A DNA stretch of 38,768 bases from Bacteroidota bacterium (GCA_947497195.1 CANMGM010000002.1:1-38768), one strand, 5' to 3'. Shown: positions 16,201-23,743, counted from the stretch's first letter. The notes: generated by a model from the sequence alone, not told the origin. Numbers and translations: made by a program.

Positions 16201-17678
16201 GGATCGGCTATATTGAATTTTCCGTTGTAAACATTACGCGCAATTTCACCGCTAACTTTAATATTTTGGATGCGATAACCTCCCAAATCCATATAGCCTA
16301 TGTCGCCACTGATGAATGCCTCAATTTTGTTTCTGTCGAAACTTTGCCCATGCACCAGCGCATTGCCGTTAACAAATCCGAGTTGAGGATTTACCTTGAT
16401 TATTTTCCCCAATTCAAGCGATTCGGTCGAAACATACCCGTCGTAGCGGTAATCTTTTAGTACGTTGTCGTAGCGTAGATTTATATCTGCAATAAGTTCT
16501 CCAATGGATGTTTGAAGTGCTCCTTCGAGCGAAGCATTATCGAGGGTGCCGCTTACTTTACCCTTAAAATCAATTTTCTCTAGTGTATAAATCTCATTGG
16601 GGATAGTGAGTTTTTCTCTTCTATTAAAAGGATAAGACGGAATTAACGCAAGATCGGAAGCCTCTGTTCTGAATTGATTCAACTTGAGCGAATAATACAT
16701 GCTATCGGTATCGGGTAAGCCTATGAAATGAAGGTCTCCTGCCAGCTTACTTGCATTTCCCCATTCAATCAGGGTGTTTTTCCCTTTGAGGTTTTTAATT
16801 TTCCCTTGCAGGGTTCCTGCAAATTGAACGTCCAGATTTAATCCATTTAATTCGTCTGAGAAAACCTGCAATTCATCCAGGTTTATTTTACTTGTTTTAA
16901 TCTTTCCCTGAATATCAACAGAATCTATAAAATTGCTTAAGTCTGCATAACTGCTATAATCAAACCTTAGTTTCCCTTCTAGGCTGCTTTTGTTGGATAT
17001 TGCTTTTAGATTGGCAAATTCCATCGCATTGTAACTGATAATGAAATCGGAACTAAATTCCTTTAATCTAAAGCCTGATGCTTCGCGGCATGTCAGAGAA
17101 CGTATTTTGCCACTCAGCGAATCATCAATAATGGTGAATAAATCAAGTTGTGCATTTATGTCGCGTATTTGGATATGGTCGTAGTTCATTCCCTTGACCG
17201 ACTTTGCAATACTATCGCGATATTCGTAGGTGAAATCGACGTTTTCTAGTTCCGCCTTCCAGAAAAATATTTTCGAGGGTGCTGAGCGTGTTGTGTCATT
17301 CGGGTCACGCGGTGGGTCAAGTATATCTATCAGAAATTGAATGCTTAAATCATCCTCATTCCAATACTGCTTCACATTAAATCGTCCGTTTTGAGCCGAA
17401 ACACGGTCGAAATCGATGTGTTTTGCATTTAGGTAAACGTCGTCGAAGTTGGCTTCCAATTTTCCCATGTACAACAGTGTATCATGGTGTAGATCCTCTA
17501 CGTAAAGTCCTTCCAGAATAACCCGGTCGAAAAAGCGTATATTCACTTTATCGATTGAAATTTTCGTGCCCACCGATTCAGAGGCATATTTCGAGAGCGC
17601 CTTTGCCAGTGAAGTCTGTACTATAGGGAATTGCAACATAATAAATAGCGCCGCAAGCAATAGCAGGATGCTAAGCAA
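13278..17678 (-). CDS. tamB: TamB-like translocation/assembly protein (DUF490)
   Basis: TamB spans the periplasm as a long beta-taco. It works with an Omp85 partner and has roles in outer-membrane protein insertion and in lipid movement. This protein (1466 residues from TTG 17678) has an N-terminal membrane anchor (LSILLLLAALFIMLQFPIVQ), an AsmA-like start (LAKALSKYASESVGTKISIDKVNIRFFDRVILEGLYVED) and a very long beta-repeat body. The C-terminus is DUF490-type, with ISGNGNANLRLNVTEAGEFNVFGEYQI, GEYLFTLQ and INFKGDPYDADIDLTAVYRV. There is no ATG or GTG between the preceding in-frame stop and TTG 17678, and the in-frame residues just upstream (IKIVRKITGFF) look like the true N-terminus. It is the first gene of the envelope operon and is divergent from tsaD. 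Confidence 0.93.
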   Translation of the reverse strand: MLSILLLLAALFIMLQFPIVQTSLAKALSKYASESVGTKISIDKVNIRFFDRVILEGLYVEDLHHDTLLYMGKLEANFDDVYLNAKHIDFDRVSAQNGRFNVKQYWNEDDLSIQFLIDILDPPRDPNDTTRSAPSKIFFWKAELENVDFTYEYRDSIAKSVKGMNYDHIQIRDINAQLDLFTIIDDSLSGKIRSLTCREASGFRLKEFSSDFIISYNAMEFANLKAISNKSSLEGKLRFDYSSYADLSNFIDSVDIQGKIKTSKINLDELQVFSDELNGLNLDVQFAGTLQGKIKNLKGKNTLIEWGNASKLAGDLHFIGLPDTDSMYYSLKLNQFRTEASDLALIPSYPFNRREKLTIPNEIYTLEKIDFKGKVSGTLDNASLEGALQTSIGELIADINLRYDNVLKDYRYDGYVSTESLELGKIIKVNPQLGFVNGNALVHGQSFDRNKIEAFISGDIGYMDLGGYRIQNIKVSGEIARNVYNGKFNIADPNLRVSFNGFADLSKSNAKFDFSSSVDRINLNALGITKRDSGLIISTEIATEFTGNSIDNLDGQIELIASKITYGHQQYFVDDLLLEASGGIYDREIKLYSDMFDMDVKGAFRLEELQAGITDVLNSFLPKSSLIPIAKKESDFVQNFKFNIKVKHPELLQSLFFPDLEFLPGSTVSGRFDAQRQFVDIQANGPKWIASGVEFIKPQIKAKAENHVLGIDFYSATVNLSDSLAIRHVSLHSSAISDSMDVSLEWASRSDIREADAQLNTRIWFIDDAIQMNILPSIILVGDSLWQVNEDNYIAYEKGIWNIENLSFIHNNEFLRADGKISKDPKHELDINLDKFSLNNVNPFIADNDIQLDGLANGVVSFSNLFEKPLFTSNLELKGIRVNKDFIGDGSIVSRWDPEEKKISLNGFIGTNEFKKIDFQGHVYTAKKENNLDLYCKIRNLKLELIKPYVSDLFSNVTGLLDGDIHITGSPEKPVADGELSFDKRTFITVDILNTRYQVLDKIQFRKNLISSKTLYLKDINQNIARCDVKVTHDYFKNFNLDIRINFDKMQTLNTNENQSDLFFGTAYASGNFRAYGPIDNIVMDINARTERGTVFNLPLSGTSDVNEQNYVTFQSASGAKNSKKGTNTRKVEAKGYELNFNLEVTPEAEARLLFDPKVGDIISGNGNANLRLNVTEAGEFNVFGEYQIDKGEYLFTLQNIINKKFLVQKGGVINFKGDPYDADIDLTAVYRVRTPLYQLVKNIDSTAAVKRPIDVDATMMLTDKLMKPRISFDIVLPNSDDQTRNLLKSQIVNEDDLNRQVFSLVVFRTFMPSQNGVASVAPINNVGSNVSELLSSQLSNMLSQLSSDVNLGVNYVQGGTGINDQVNVNLSTQLFNDRVLIDGSLGTTTAGNTNSINNTTGMVGEFNIEIKITEDGAVRIKAFNRSNQYLLITNDVPYTQGVGVFYRREFDDWKEFRGKSKRSVL

Positions 17679-17724
17679 AAAAAATCCCGTTATTTTGCGT
17701 ACTATTTTAATTGCGATAGAAATT

Positions 17725-18744
17725 ATGGACTTTGAACGTCCGTTTTACATTTTGGCCATTGAGTCGTCGTGCGACGATACTGCAGCAGCCGTTCTCGATG
17801 CCGACAAATTGCTTGCCAACGAAGTTGCCGGTCAGGATATTCACCAAATTTGGGGTGGTGTAGTTCCCGAACTGGCTTCCCGAGCCCATCATCAGCAAAT
17901 TGTTCCGGTGGTTCATGCAGCGCTTACTAAGGCAAAAATAAGCAAAGAACAGCTTCATGCCGTTGCCTTTACAAAAGGTCCCGGTTTGCCCGGTTCTTTG
18001 CTTGTTGGTGTTTCGTTTGCCAAGGCCTTTGCTGCCTCGCTGAACATCCCTTTCGTTGGCGTTAATCACATGCAGGGGCATATTTTGGCGCATCTGATTG
18101 ATTCCGGAAATGAACGGCCCGAATTTCCATTTTTGTGTTTAACGGTGTCGGGAGGGCATACGCAGATTGTGCGTGTCGATTCGCCGGTAAAAATGGAAAT
18201 ACTGGGACAAACTACCGATGATGCTGCCGGTGAAGCTTTCGATAAGACTGCGAAAATGTTAGGACTGCCATATCCTGGCGGCCCGCACATCGACCGGCTT
18301 GCAAAAACGGGAAATCCACATGCTTTTGTTTTTCCAGAGCCCAAAATAGAAGGCTGCAATTTCAGTTTCAGCGGACTGAAAACGTCTATGCTCTATTTAC
18401 TTCAGCGCGAAGAAAAAGCAAGGCCCGGATTTACCTCTGCCAATCAGCAGCATCTGGCGGCATCGCTTCAGTTTACAATCGTAAAGATTTTAATCAATAA
18501 ACTTTTGCTGGCTGCTAAATCAACAGGAATAAATCAATTGGCTTTGGCAGGTGGTGTTTCGGCAAACAGCGAATTGAGAACAGAATTTTCCAAGCTACGC
18601 GAAAGAGGCTTCAAAACGTTCATTCCGCCTTTTGAATTCTGTACCGATAATGCTGCTATGATTGGTATTGGCGGGTATTTCCTGCTTAAAAACGGAATTC
18701 AATCGGGCTTGGATACCATTGCCGAACCCGGTATGAAATTTTAG
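17725..18744 (+). CDS. tsaD: tRNA N6-adenosine threonylcarbamoyltransferase
   Basis: TsaD transfers the threonylcarbamoyl group onto A37 of ANN-decoding tRNAs, working with TsaB and TsaE. The 339-residue protein has the usual length and the family marks: ILAIESSCDDTAAAV at the N-terminus, VPELASRAH, FTKGPGLPGSLLVG, the metal-binding VNHMQGHILAH (His115, His119) and AGGVSANSELR, followed by FCTDNAAMIG. I chose ATG 17725 (MDFERPFYIL) because the longer frame from 17566 adds residues unlike the family and would run over the start of the divergent tamB. The TsaD/TamB divergent arrangement is, from memory, common in Bacteroidota. The gene ends 4 bp from the convergent TPR lipoprotein gene. Confidence 0.97.
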   Translation: MDFERPFYILAIESSCDDTAAAVLDADKLLANEVAGQDIHQIWGGVVPELASRAHHQQIVPVVHAALTKAKISKEQLHAVAFTKGPGLPGSLLVGVSFAKAFAASLNIPFVGVNHMQGHILAHLIDSGNERPEFPFLCLTVSGGHTQIVRVDSPVKMEILGQTTDDAAGEAFDKTAKMLGLPYPGGPHIDRLAKTGNPHAFVFPEPKIEGCNFSFSGLKTSMLYLLQREEKARPGFTSANQQHLAASLQFTIVKILINKLLLAAKSTGINQLALAGGVSANSELRTEFSKLRERGFKTFIPPFEFCTDNAAMIGIGGYFLLKNGIQSGLDTIAEPGMKF

Positions 18745-18748
18745 CGAA

Positions 18749-19291
18749 TCAAGAAGCGCTGTCTTTTCGACCGCTGTCGCTATTCATTCGTTCAAACTCG
18801 CGAATTAACTCCTCATCGGTCTTGCCTAAATTACGAATGCTGGCTTCAACATCTTTTGCCAAAACATGCTTTGGGTATTTCTTTAAGAAATCGTTGTAAT
18901 ACGTTCCGGCTTTATTATCGTCGTTGATTTGGTTATCATATACGAAACCAAGGAAAAATAGTGCTTCAGGTGCGCGCTTATCATTCGGATACATCTGCTG
19001 AAATTTTTCCAATACTTTAACAGCCGATTCTCCCCAATTCAGATTAATGCTAATTGTGGCAGTTTTATATAAAAAATCTGGCGACTTTGGGTCATCGGGG
19101 AAGCGCGTTGCGAAATCGTCATATTCAACCTGCAAATTGTAGGCACTCATTTCATCTTTGGGATTTCCGTTCGCATCGAGCAATTGCTTTTCGAGCTTTT
19201 CGATTTTTTCGAGCGATTTACTTTTACTATCGTTGCACGCAACAAATGTGGCAAGACAAAATAATACTAAAATTAAACGTAGTGCTTTCAT
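18749..19291 (-). CDS. TPR-type lipoprotein (BamD/YbgF-like)
   Basis: The 180-residue product has a lipoprotein signal (LRLILVLFCLATFVAC, lipobox Cys about residue 19). A short coiled-coil-like stretch follows (SLEKIEKLEKQLLD). Then come helical hairpins of the tetratricopeptide type: AYNLQVEYDDFATRFPDDPKSPDFLYKTA, AVKVLEKFQQMYPNDKRAPEALFFLGFVY and AGTYYNDFLKKYPKHVLAKDVEASI. The pattern F-x-x-x-[YF]P-x-D/H with regular spacing resembles BamD and the Tol-system protein YbgF/CpoB. It would be anchored to a membrane facing the periplasm and act as an interaction scaffold. It follows def by 45 bp on the same strand. A weak TATATTGC lies 22 nt before the ATG. Confidence 0.85.
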   Translation of the reverse strand: MKALRLILVLFCLATFVACNDSKSKSLEKIEKLEKQLLDANGNPKDEMSAYNLQVEYDDFATRFPDDPKSPDFLYKTATISINLNWGESAVKVLEKFQQMYPNDKRAPEALFFLGFVYDNQINDDNKAGTYYNDFLKKYPKHVLAKDVEASIRNLGKTDEELIREFERMNSDSGRKDSAS

Positions 19292-19336
19292 TGTATACTC
19301 TTAAGAATAAGGCGCAATATAAAAAAATGATTTCCT

Positions 19337-19900
19337 TTAACGTTTAAAATTTGGAAATTTCATCCGGTAATCGACCTTCACCGATCCCTTGCTAATATTG
19401 TTTAATTTTGATGTTAGTAGGGTTTTACGCAGCGGACTAATACGATCGGTAAATAATTTCCCTTCGATATGGTCGTATTCATGCTGAATAATTCGTGCGA
19501 GATATCCCGTGCACACAAGCTCATGCTCTTCAAAATGTTCATCGCAATACCGAATTTTTATCTCGCGTTTGCGGGTGATGTCTTCCCGAATGCCGGGAAT
19601 GCTAAGACATCCTTCGTTAACAGACCAGTTTTCGCCGTTTTCTTCTTCAATGTGTGCATTGATAAATACTTTTTTCATGCCTTTCAGTTCGGGCTCTTCG
19701 TCGGCAAATGGGCTGGCATCGATAATAAACAGGCGTATCGATAACCCAATTTGCGGAGCGGCAAGGCCAACGCCACTTGCATTGTACATTGTCTCAAACA
19801 TATTGCCGATGAGTTGCTGCAATTCGGGATAATCGGTGGTAATGTCTGAAGCTTTCTGTTTTAGTACAGGCGTTCCGTAAGCTACTATGGGTAATATCAT
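19337..19900 (-). CDS. def: Peptide deformylase
   Basis: This metalloenzyme removes the formyl group from the initiator Met of new proteins. All three family motifs are intact: GVGLAAPQIG (43-52), EGCLSIPG (96-103, metal ligand Cys98) and QHEYDHIEGKLF (139-150, His140, Glu141, His144). The product is 187 residues. I chose ATG 19900 (MILPIVAYG, the usual start) over an in-frame start at 19921, because the latter lies inside ruvX and because a perfect -7 element (TACCTTTG, 19905-19912) sits between them, only 4 nt before ATG 19900. The gene follows ruvX by 17 bp but appears to have its own promoter. No methionyl-tRNA formyltransferase gene is in view. Confidence 0.97.
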   Translation of the reverse strand: MILPIVAYGTPVLKQKASDITTDYPELQQLIGNMFETMYNASGVGLAAPQIGLSIRLFIIDASPFADEEPELKGMKKVFINAHIEEENGENWSVNEGCLSIPGIREDITRKREIKIRYCDEHFEEHELVCTGYLARIIQHEYDHIEGKLFTDRISPLRKTLLTSKLNNISKGSVKVDYRMKFPNFKR

Positions 19901-19904
19901 GTTG

Positions 19905-19912
19905 CAAAGGTA
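19905..19912 (-). promoter_or_regulatory. -7 element (TACCTTTG) of def, 4 nt before the start codon
   Basis: This is an exact TAnnTTTG match on the minus strand. It occupies the 17-bp gap between ruvX and def and ends 4 nt before the def ATG. A transcript starting at the normal distance would begin at or beside the ATG. Confidence 0.6.
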
Positions 19913-19917
19913 GGAAA

Positions 19918-20367
19918 TCAATTCGAGCCTTCGCGGTTTTGCCGCTCAGATTGAAATGCGCGCTGTTCGAGGTAGCCCTGCAATATAATTGTTGCGGCTA
20001 TAGCATCGGTCAACGATTTATCGGTTCGTTTTTTTCGTGAGAGGCCGGCTTCACCAATTGCTAGATTTGCCAGTTTGGATGTAAAACGCTCATCGGCTCG
20101 TTCGATGGCAATATGGGGATACGTTTTTCTGAGGTAGGAAACGAAATTGTTCAGTGCCTCAACAGGCCCGCTTAATTCACCGTCTTTGTGACGTGGTTCG
20201 CCAATAACAATGATTTCAATCGATTCAGCGCTTAGATGTTTTTTTAGAAACGGAATCAGTTCCGATCCCGAAACGGTGGTCAAGGGCGATGCAATAATCT
20301 GCAATGCATCGGTCGAAGCAATTCCGGTGCGTTTTGTTCCAAAGTCAATTGCCAGAATTCTTGCCAT
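19918..20367 (-). CDS. ruvX: RuvX/YqgF-type RNase H-fold resolvase
   Basis: The 149-residue protein has the YqgF fold with its acidic residues: Asp8 in ARILAIDFGTKRTGIA, Glu in VIGEPRHKDGE and Asp in KSLTDAIAATIIL. The conserved DERFTSKLA lies between the last two. YqgF proteins were proposed as Holliday-junction resolvases, and other members take part in 16S rRNA 5'-end maturation. Which role applies here cannot be told. The start at 20367 gives the standard N-terminus. A perfect -7 element (TATCTTTG) ends 4 nt upstream. It is divergent from the GH5-like gene. Confidence 0.95.
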   Translation of the reverse strand: MARILAIDFGTKRTGIASTDALQIIASPLTTVSGSELIPFLKKHLSAESIEIIVIGEPRHKDGELSGPVEALNNFVSYLRKTYPHIAIERADERFTSKLANLAIGEAGLSRKKRTDKSLTDAIAATIILQGYLEQRAFQSERQNREGSN

Positions 20368-20371
20368 CAGT

Positions 20372-20379
20372 CAAAGATA
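20372..20379 (-). promoter_or_regulatory. -7 element (TATCTTTG) of ruvX, 4 nt before the start codon
   Basis: This is an exact TAnnTTTG match on the minus strand with a 4-nt spacer (ACTG) to the ATG at 20367, the same geometry as at def. It predicts a leaderless or near-leaderless mRNA. Confidence 0.6.
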
Positions 20380-20455
20380 GCAGATTATAAACAGAACACG
20401 GAATTTGAATATCAGATTTGAAATTAAGTACATTTACATCGTTTGAAATAAGCGC

Positions 20456-22042
20456 ATGAAAATTGGGACGCATGCAACACGTAGTATGAGGATTTTGCTT
20501 TTTGCATTCTCGCTTGCAGTATTTTTTAAAAGCTGTAAAACCACGCAATCGGATGCATTTGTAAAACTGGAAACAAATGGTTTCACACGCGAGGGAAAGA
20601 CATTTTTTCCATTGATGCTAAACTATGTGGCTGAATTCAGATATTCCAAGAACCAGTATTTCATTTCGCCGCTAAAAGCGTACGAAAATCTTGATCAGTA
20701 TGAGCATGATGACTCTTTAGGCACTGCAAATCAGTTGCGCGGGCATTTCAGACTTATTCGCGAAATGGGGTTTAACACCATTCGGGTTTGTCTCGATCGT
20801 TTAGATTCGGTAAATACTAAATTTTACTATCCGGCCGGCTACAGACCAATTTCCATCGATGATGATCCCGATATTGTTTTGAATTGCATGAGCGATTTGA
20901 TTCAAATTGCAGGTGAAGAAAAATTGCAGGTTATGATGCTAATTAAAGCACCATATGAGGTTGATGCCATCACCGAATTCACCAAGCTCATCTTGTCGCG
21001 ATTTAAAGACAATCCTACACTTTTTGCCTACGATTTTTTTAATGAACCCATTTATTTCGACAGACAACTTGATAGCCAAGGCAATGCCTATGAGCGGCCT
21101 AAAAAAGAAGCTATTGAAATTGTTGATACGTGGCGAAATCTAATGGATGAATTTGCTCCGAATCAATTGTTTACCATCGGTTTTTCTGAACCAATCGAAG
21201 TATTTGAGTGGGATCCTTCCGTGTTGGATGTTGATTTTTTATGTTTCCACACCTATCACCCACTGCGCGTGCCCAATGAGATTTACTGGTTCTCCAGATA
21301 TACCGGTAAGCCATGGATGATTGGTGAAACTTCTCTGCCTGCCGATGATAGTACGGTAAGCTATGCCGATCAAGAATTATTTTTCGGAGATGTTCTACGG
21401 AGAGTGAAGAACTGCAATGGAATTGGTTTGGGCTGGTGGGAGTTTCAGGAGATACCCGGTGCCCATTTCGAAGCGCAATACGCCGGGATATTAAACCGAG
21501 AAGGCATAACGCAAACCCGGGATGGGAAATTTTCTGTAATTGGAACGCCAAAGCCTGTGGTGAACAGCATCCGAAATGCTTCATCCATATCAAAATCAGG
21601 CGCGTGCGATTGCATGGTAAACTACCAAAACATTGTTGGATACACCAATTATCTGTTATCTGGTTCGGTGTTCGATTTTGATACGGGATTACCCATTGAA
21701 GGTGCCGTTATTCGCGGCTGGAATGAAAACTGGTCGGTAGGCTTAAACTCCTTCACGCTGAAGGATGGGAATTTTAAATTGTACAGCAACGACAAGTGTT
21801 TTCACTATGAAATTTCGGCGCCGGGATATTCCAGATTTCGCTTTGATAAAGCTGTTGAATTTTTACCTGTTGTTCAACAACCTGTTTTAGATAACATTCA
21901 GCTCGAGTACCAGCAAATAAAGTATCATTCATTCATCGATCGCCAAAAGAAACCGCTTTCTCTGTTTAATTTTCAATCAAACATCTTTAATTCGTATAAA
22001 TATATTTCTGTTTTACCTCCTATAAAATTAAAAAAACTATAA
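20456..22042 (+). CDS. GH5/cellulase-like glycoside hydrolase lipoprotein
   Basis: This 528-residue protein has a lipoprotein signal (RILLFAFSLAVFFKSC) and a TIM-barrel catalytic domain (about 35-380) of the GH5 clan. Its marks are FNTIRVCLDRLD, the acid/base Glu197 in YDFFNEPIYF, FHTYHPLR after strand 6, the probable nucleophile Glu291 in MIGETSLP, and GLGWWEFQE after strand 8. A carboxypeptidase-regulatory-like beta domain follows (about 400-480: GSVFDFDTGLPIEGAVIRGW). It would cleave a beta-linked glycan at the cell surface or in the periplasm, but the substrate cannot be named. Met11 (20486) is an alternative start. It heads a probable unit with the next gene 17 bp downstream and then msrB. 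No SusC/SusD pair is nearby. Confidence 0.8.
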   Translation: MKIGTHATRSMRILLFAFSLAVFFKSCKTTQSDAFVKLETNGFTREGKTFFPLMLNYVAEFRYSKNQYFISPLKAYENLDQYEHDDSLGTANQLRGHFRLIREMGFNTIRVCLDRLDSVNTKFYYPAGYRPISIDDDPDIVLNCMSDLIQIAGEEKLQVMMLIKAPYEVDAITEFTKLILSRFKDNPTLFAYDFFNEPIYFDRQLDSQGNAYERPKKEAIEIVDTWRNLMDEFAPNQLFTIGFSEPIEVFEWDPSVLDVDFLCFHTYHPLRVPNEIYWFSRYTGKPWMIGETSLPADDSTVSYADQELFFGDVLRRVKNCNGIGLGWWEFQEIPGAHFEAQYAGILNREGITQTRDGKFSVIGTPKPVVNSIRNASSISKSGACDCMVNYQNIVGYTNYLLSGSVFDFDTGLPIEGAVIRGWNENWSVGLNSFTLKDGNFKLYSNDKCFHYEISAPGYSRFRFDKAVEFLPVVQQPVLDNIQLEYQQIKYHSFIDRQKKPLSLFNFQSNIFNSYKYISVLPPIKLKKL

Positions 22043-22059
22043 GCCATTTTATTTTCATT

Positions 22060-22593
22060 ATGGATGAAAAACGCGTAATAAACAATCAGATTCTTAACGA
22101 ATTTGCTAATGCAATTTGCACAGGTGATGTGCAAGCAATTGGAAATTTACTTTCCGATAAGGGTGTTTTTGAATTTCAGAGCGAGGATTTAGAAATTGTG
22201 CGTGGCGTAAAGGAGCAATTTTTATCTTGGATTTTATTGCGTAAAGTTGAATATCCGAATAAGGAATTCGCATTTACACATTTTGCGTGTCATAATTGCA
22301 TGCAAAATAATGGTGTGCTCGTTTTCGACGATGGCCATTTTCCTTTTATTGCGTATTTGAATTATTTTTATTCACAGACCGGACTTGCCATTCAGATATT
22401 GGAATCCAAAATTGTTTCAGTTCATATATGCCTTAAGGTTTTAAATGACTCTGAGGAGCCATCGTTCTTTCAAAAATATTTCAACGAAGCAAATGAACTT
22501 GCATTAAAAAATGGAAAAGAGTATAATTCGTATTTTCCTGAAATTGCCTCGCGTGTTTATGGAAGGTATATTCCTACACGCGAAGATGTGTGA
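22060..22593 (+). CDS. Uncharacterised cytoplasmic protein, possibly NTF2-like
   Basis: I do not recognise this 177-residue protein with confidence. It has no signal peptide or membrane segment. The opening (ILNEFANAICTGDVQAIGNLLSDKGVFEF) resembles the N-terminal helices and first strand of SnoaL/NTF2-like domains. Later segments (NNGVLVFDDGHFPFIAYLNYF, IVSVHICLKVL) could be the curved sheet of that fold. The last 50 residues are helical and polar. It lies 17 bp after the GH5-like gene and about 30 bp before msrB on the same strand, so it is probably co-transcribed with both. No catalytic residues can be assigned. Confidence 0.7.
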   Translation: MDEKRVINNQILNEFANAICTGDVQAIGNLLSDKGVFEFQSEDLEIVRGVKEQFLSWILLRKVEYPNKEFAFTHFACHNCMQNNGVLVFDDGHFPFIAYLNYFYSQTGLAIQILESKIVSVHICLKVLNDSEEPSFFQKYFNEANELALKNGKEYNSYFPEIASRVYGRYIPTREDV

Positions 22594-22623
22594 ACAATTT
22601 AAGAATTGGAGTGTTTAAAAAAT

Positions 22624-23163
22624 ATGCTTCGGTTAAGTGTCATTTTATTTTTATCGATTTCGTATTTTTCCTGTGCCCAGTCGGATAACAAAACCAGCTC
22701 GTCTGCAAATCTCAATACCATGTCTGTAAACGATAAAAATCCCTATTATTCACGAACCGATACGAGCAAACTCAACGTATCAGACGCCGAATGGAAGAAT
22801 ATTTTAGATCCAACGGTTTATTACATTGCACGCGAGAAGGGAACAGAATATGCTTTTAGCGGAAAGTATTGGAATTTCGAAGGTGTAGGCACTTATTATT
22901 GTGCAGCTTGCGGGAACCCACTTTTTAAGTCTGATGCAAAATTTTCCAGCTCTTGTGGTTGGCCCAGTTTTTTTGAGCCAATTCGTAAATCTGGAGTAGT
23001 GTATAAGCTCGATACTACGCACGGTATGGTTCGTTCGGAAGTTTTATGCGGCCGTTGTGATGCGCATTTGGGCCATATTTTTGACGATGGTCCGGCCCCG
23101 ACCTACAAACGGTTTTGTATTAACTCGCCCGTGATTGAATTTGAACCTGAGAATAAACAATAG
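22624..23163 (+). CDS. msrB: Peptide-methionine (R)-S-oxide reductase, lipoprotein form
   Basis: MsrB reduces methionine-R-sulfoxide in oxidised proteins. The 179-residue protein begins with a lipoprotein signal (LSVILFLSISYFSC, Cys17), so it should act outside the cytoplasm. The SelR domain (about 52-175) carries both zinc CxxC pairs (Cys93/96 in YYCAACGNP, Cys142/145 in VLCGRCDAHLGH), SSCGWPSFFEPI and the catalytic Cys165 in RFCINSP. ATG 22624 was chosen over the upstream in-frame TTG at 22606 because it gives a clean lipoprotein signal. The electron donor for an exported MsrB is not apparent here. The gene is the third of a probable unit after the GH5-like gene. Confidence 0.95.
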   Translation: MLRLSVILFLSISYFSCAQSDNKTSSSANLNTMSVNDKNPYYSRTDTSKLNVSDAEWKNILDPTVYYIAREKGTEYAFSGKYWNFEGVGTYYCAACGNPLFKSDAKFSSSCGWPSFFEPIRKSGVVYKLDTTHGMVRSEVLCGRCDAHLGHIFDDGPAPTYKRFCINSPVIEFEPENKQ

Positions 23164-23198
23164 TATTTGAGGTAGAATGTTTGCAAGCCGAAAGCGTA

Positions 23199-23606
23199 TT
23201 ATTCGCAAATCCAGAAAGAAACATTTTCCTGCACCAGGTCTCCACTCGAAATTTTAATAACCTTGTCAGTTTCGGGTGAGTAAAAATCTTCCAGCATCAA
23301 AACATAAATTCCTGGATTAAGCTCCGCTCGAACCTCTCCTTTGTTCGACCTTATTTTTATGCCCTCATTTTGAAGTAGTTCTGCAGTTTTTACAGGCGTT
23401 TTCTGAACAACAGAATAGGGCACAAAATATACAGAACCATCATACTTTTCATACGCTCTTCCGTATCCCTGATTGAAAATAACATCACAACTTCCCTTGC
23501 CCCACAAAACAATTCCATTGAAACCGGTTTCGGGAACTTTATTGCACGATAATACAAGGCATGCAGGTATACTAAACAGAAATGGTGCAATGATTCTTAT
23601 TCGCAT
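23199..23606 (-). CDS. Small lipoprotein of unknown function
   Basis: The 135-residue product has a lipoprotein signal (APFLFSIPACLVLSC, Cys about 21). A mature part of about 115 residues follows, mostly beta (FNGIVLWGKGSCDVIF, SVYFVPYSVV, ELNPGIYVLMLED). The end (AELNPGIYVLML) resembles the last strands of small beta-sandwich domains of the kind that present surface features. I recognise no named family. A perfect -7 element lies 8 nt before the ATG. The gene converges with msrB and is divergent from the LysR-type gene. Confidence 0.7.
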   Translation of the reverse strand: MRIRIIAPFLFSIPACLVLSCNKVPETGFNGIVLWGKGSCDVIFNQGYGRAYEKYDGSVYFVPYSVVQKTPVKTAELLQNEGIKIRSNKGEVRAELNPGIYVLMLEDFYSPETDKVIKISSGDLVQENVSFWICE

Positions 23607-23614
23607 TATGCTGC

Positions 23615-23622
23615 CAAAGATA
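23615..23622 (-). promoter_or_regulatory. -7 element (TATCTTTG), 8 nt before the lipoprotein start
   Basis: This is an exact TAnnTTTG match on the minus strand with an 8-nt spacer to the ATG at 23606. Confidence 0.55.
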
Positions 23623-23743
23623 GCATCATTTAGAAATGATTTTGACCTGTATTTCGCAATAGCTGACTAAACTTGAATGAGGATTGCAAGCCGGTCGAAT
23701 CTATTTGCTGTTGCTCTATGGTGGCGTATTAGTTTGTATCGTG

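Noticed and set aside
17566..17724. Longer N-terminus for tsaD starting at 17566
   Set aside because: The extra 53 residues do not resemble TsaD and are antisense to the tamB start. The standard N-terminus begins at 17725.
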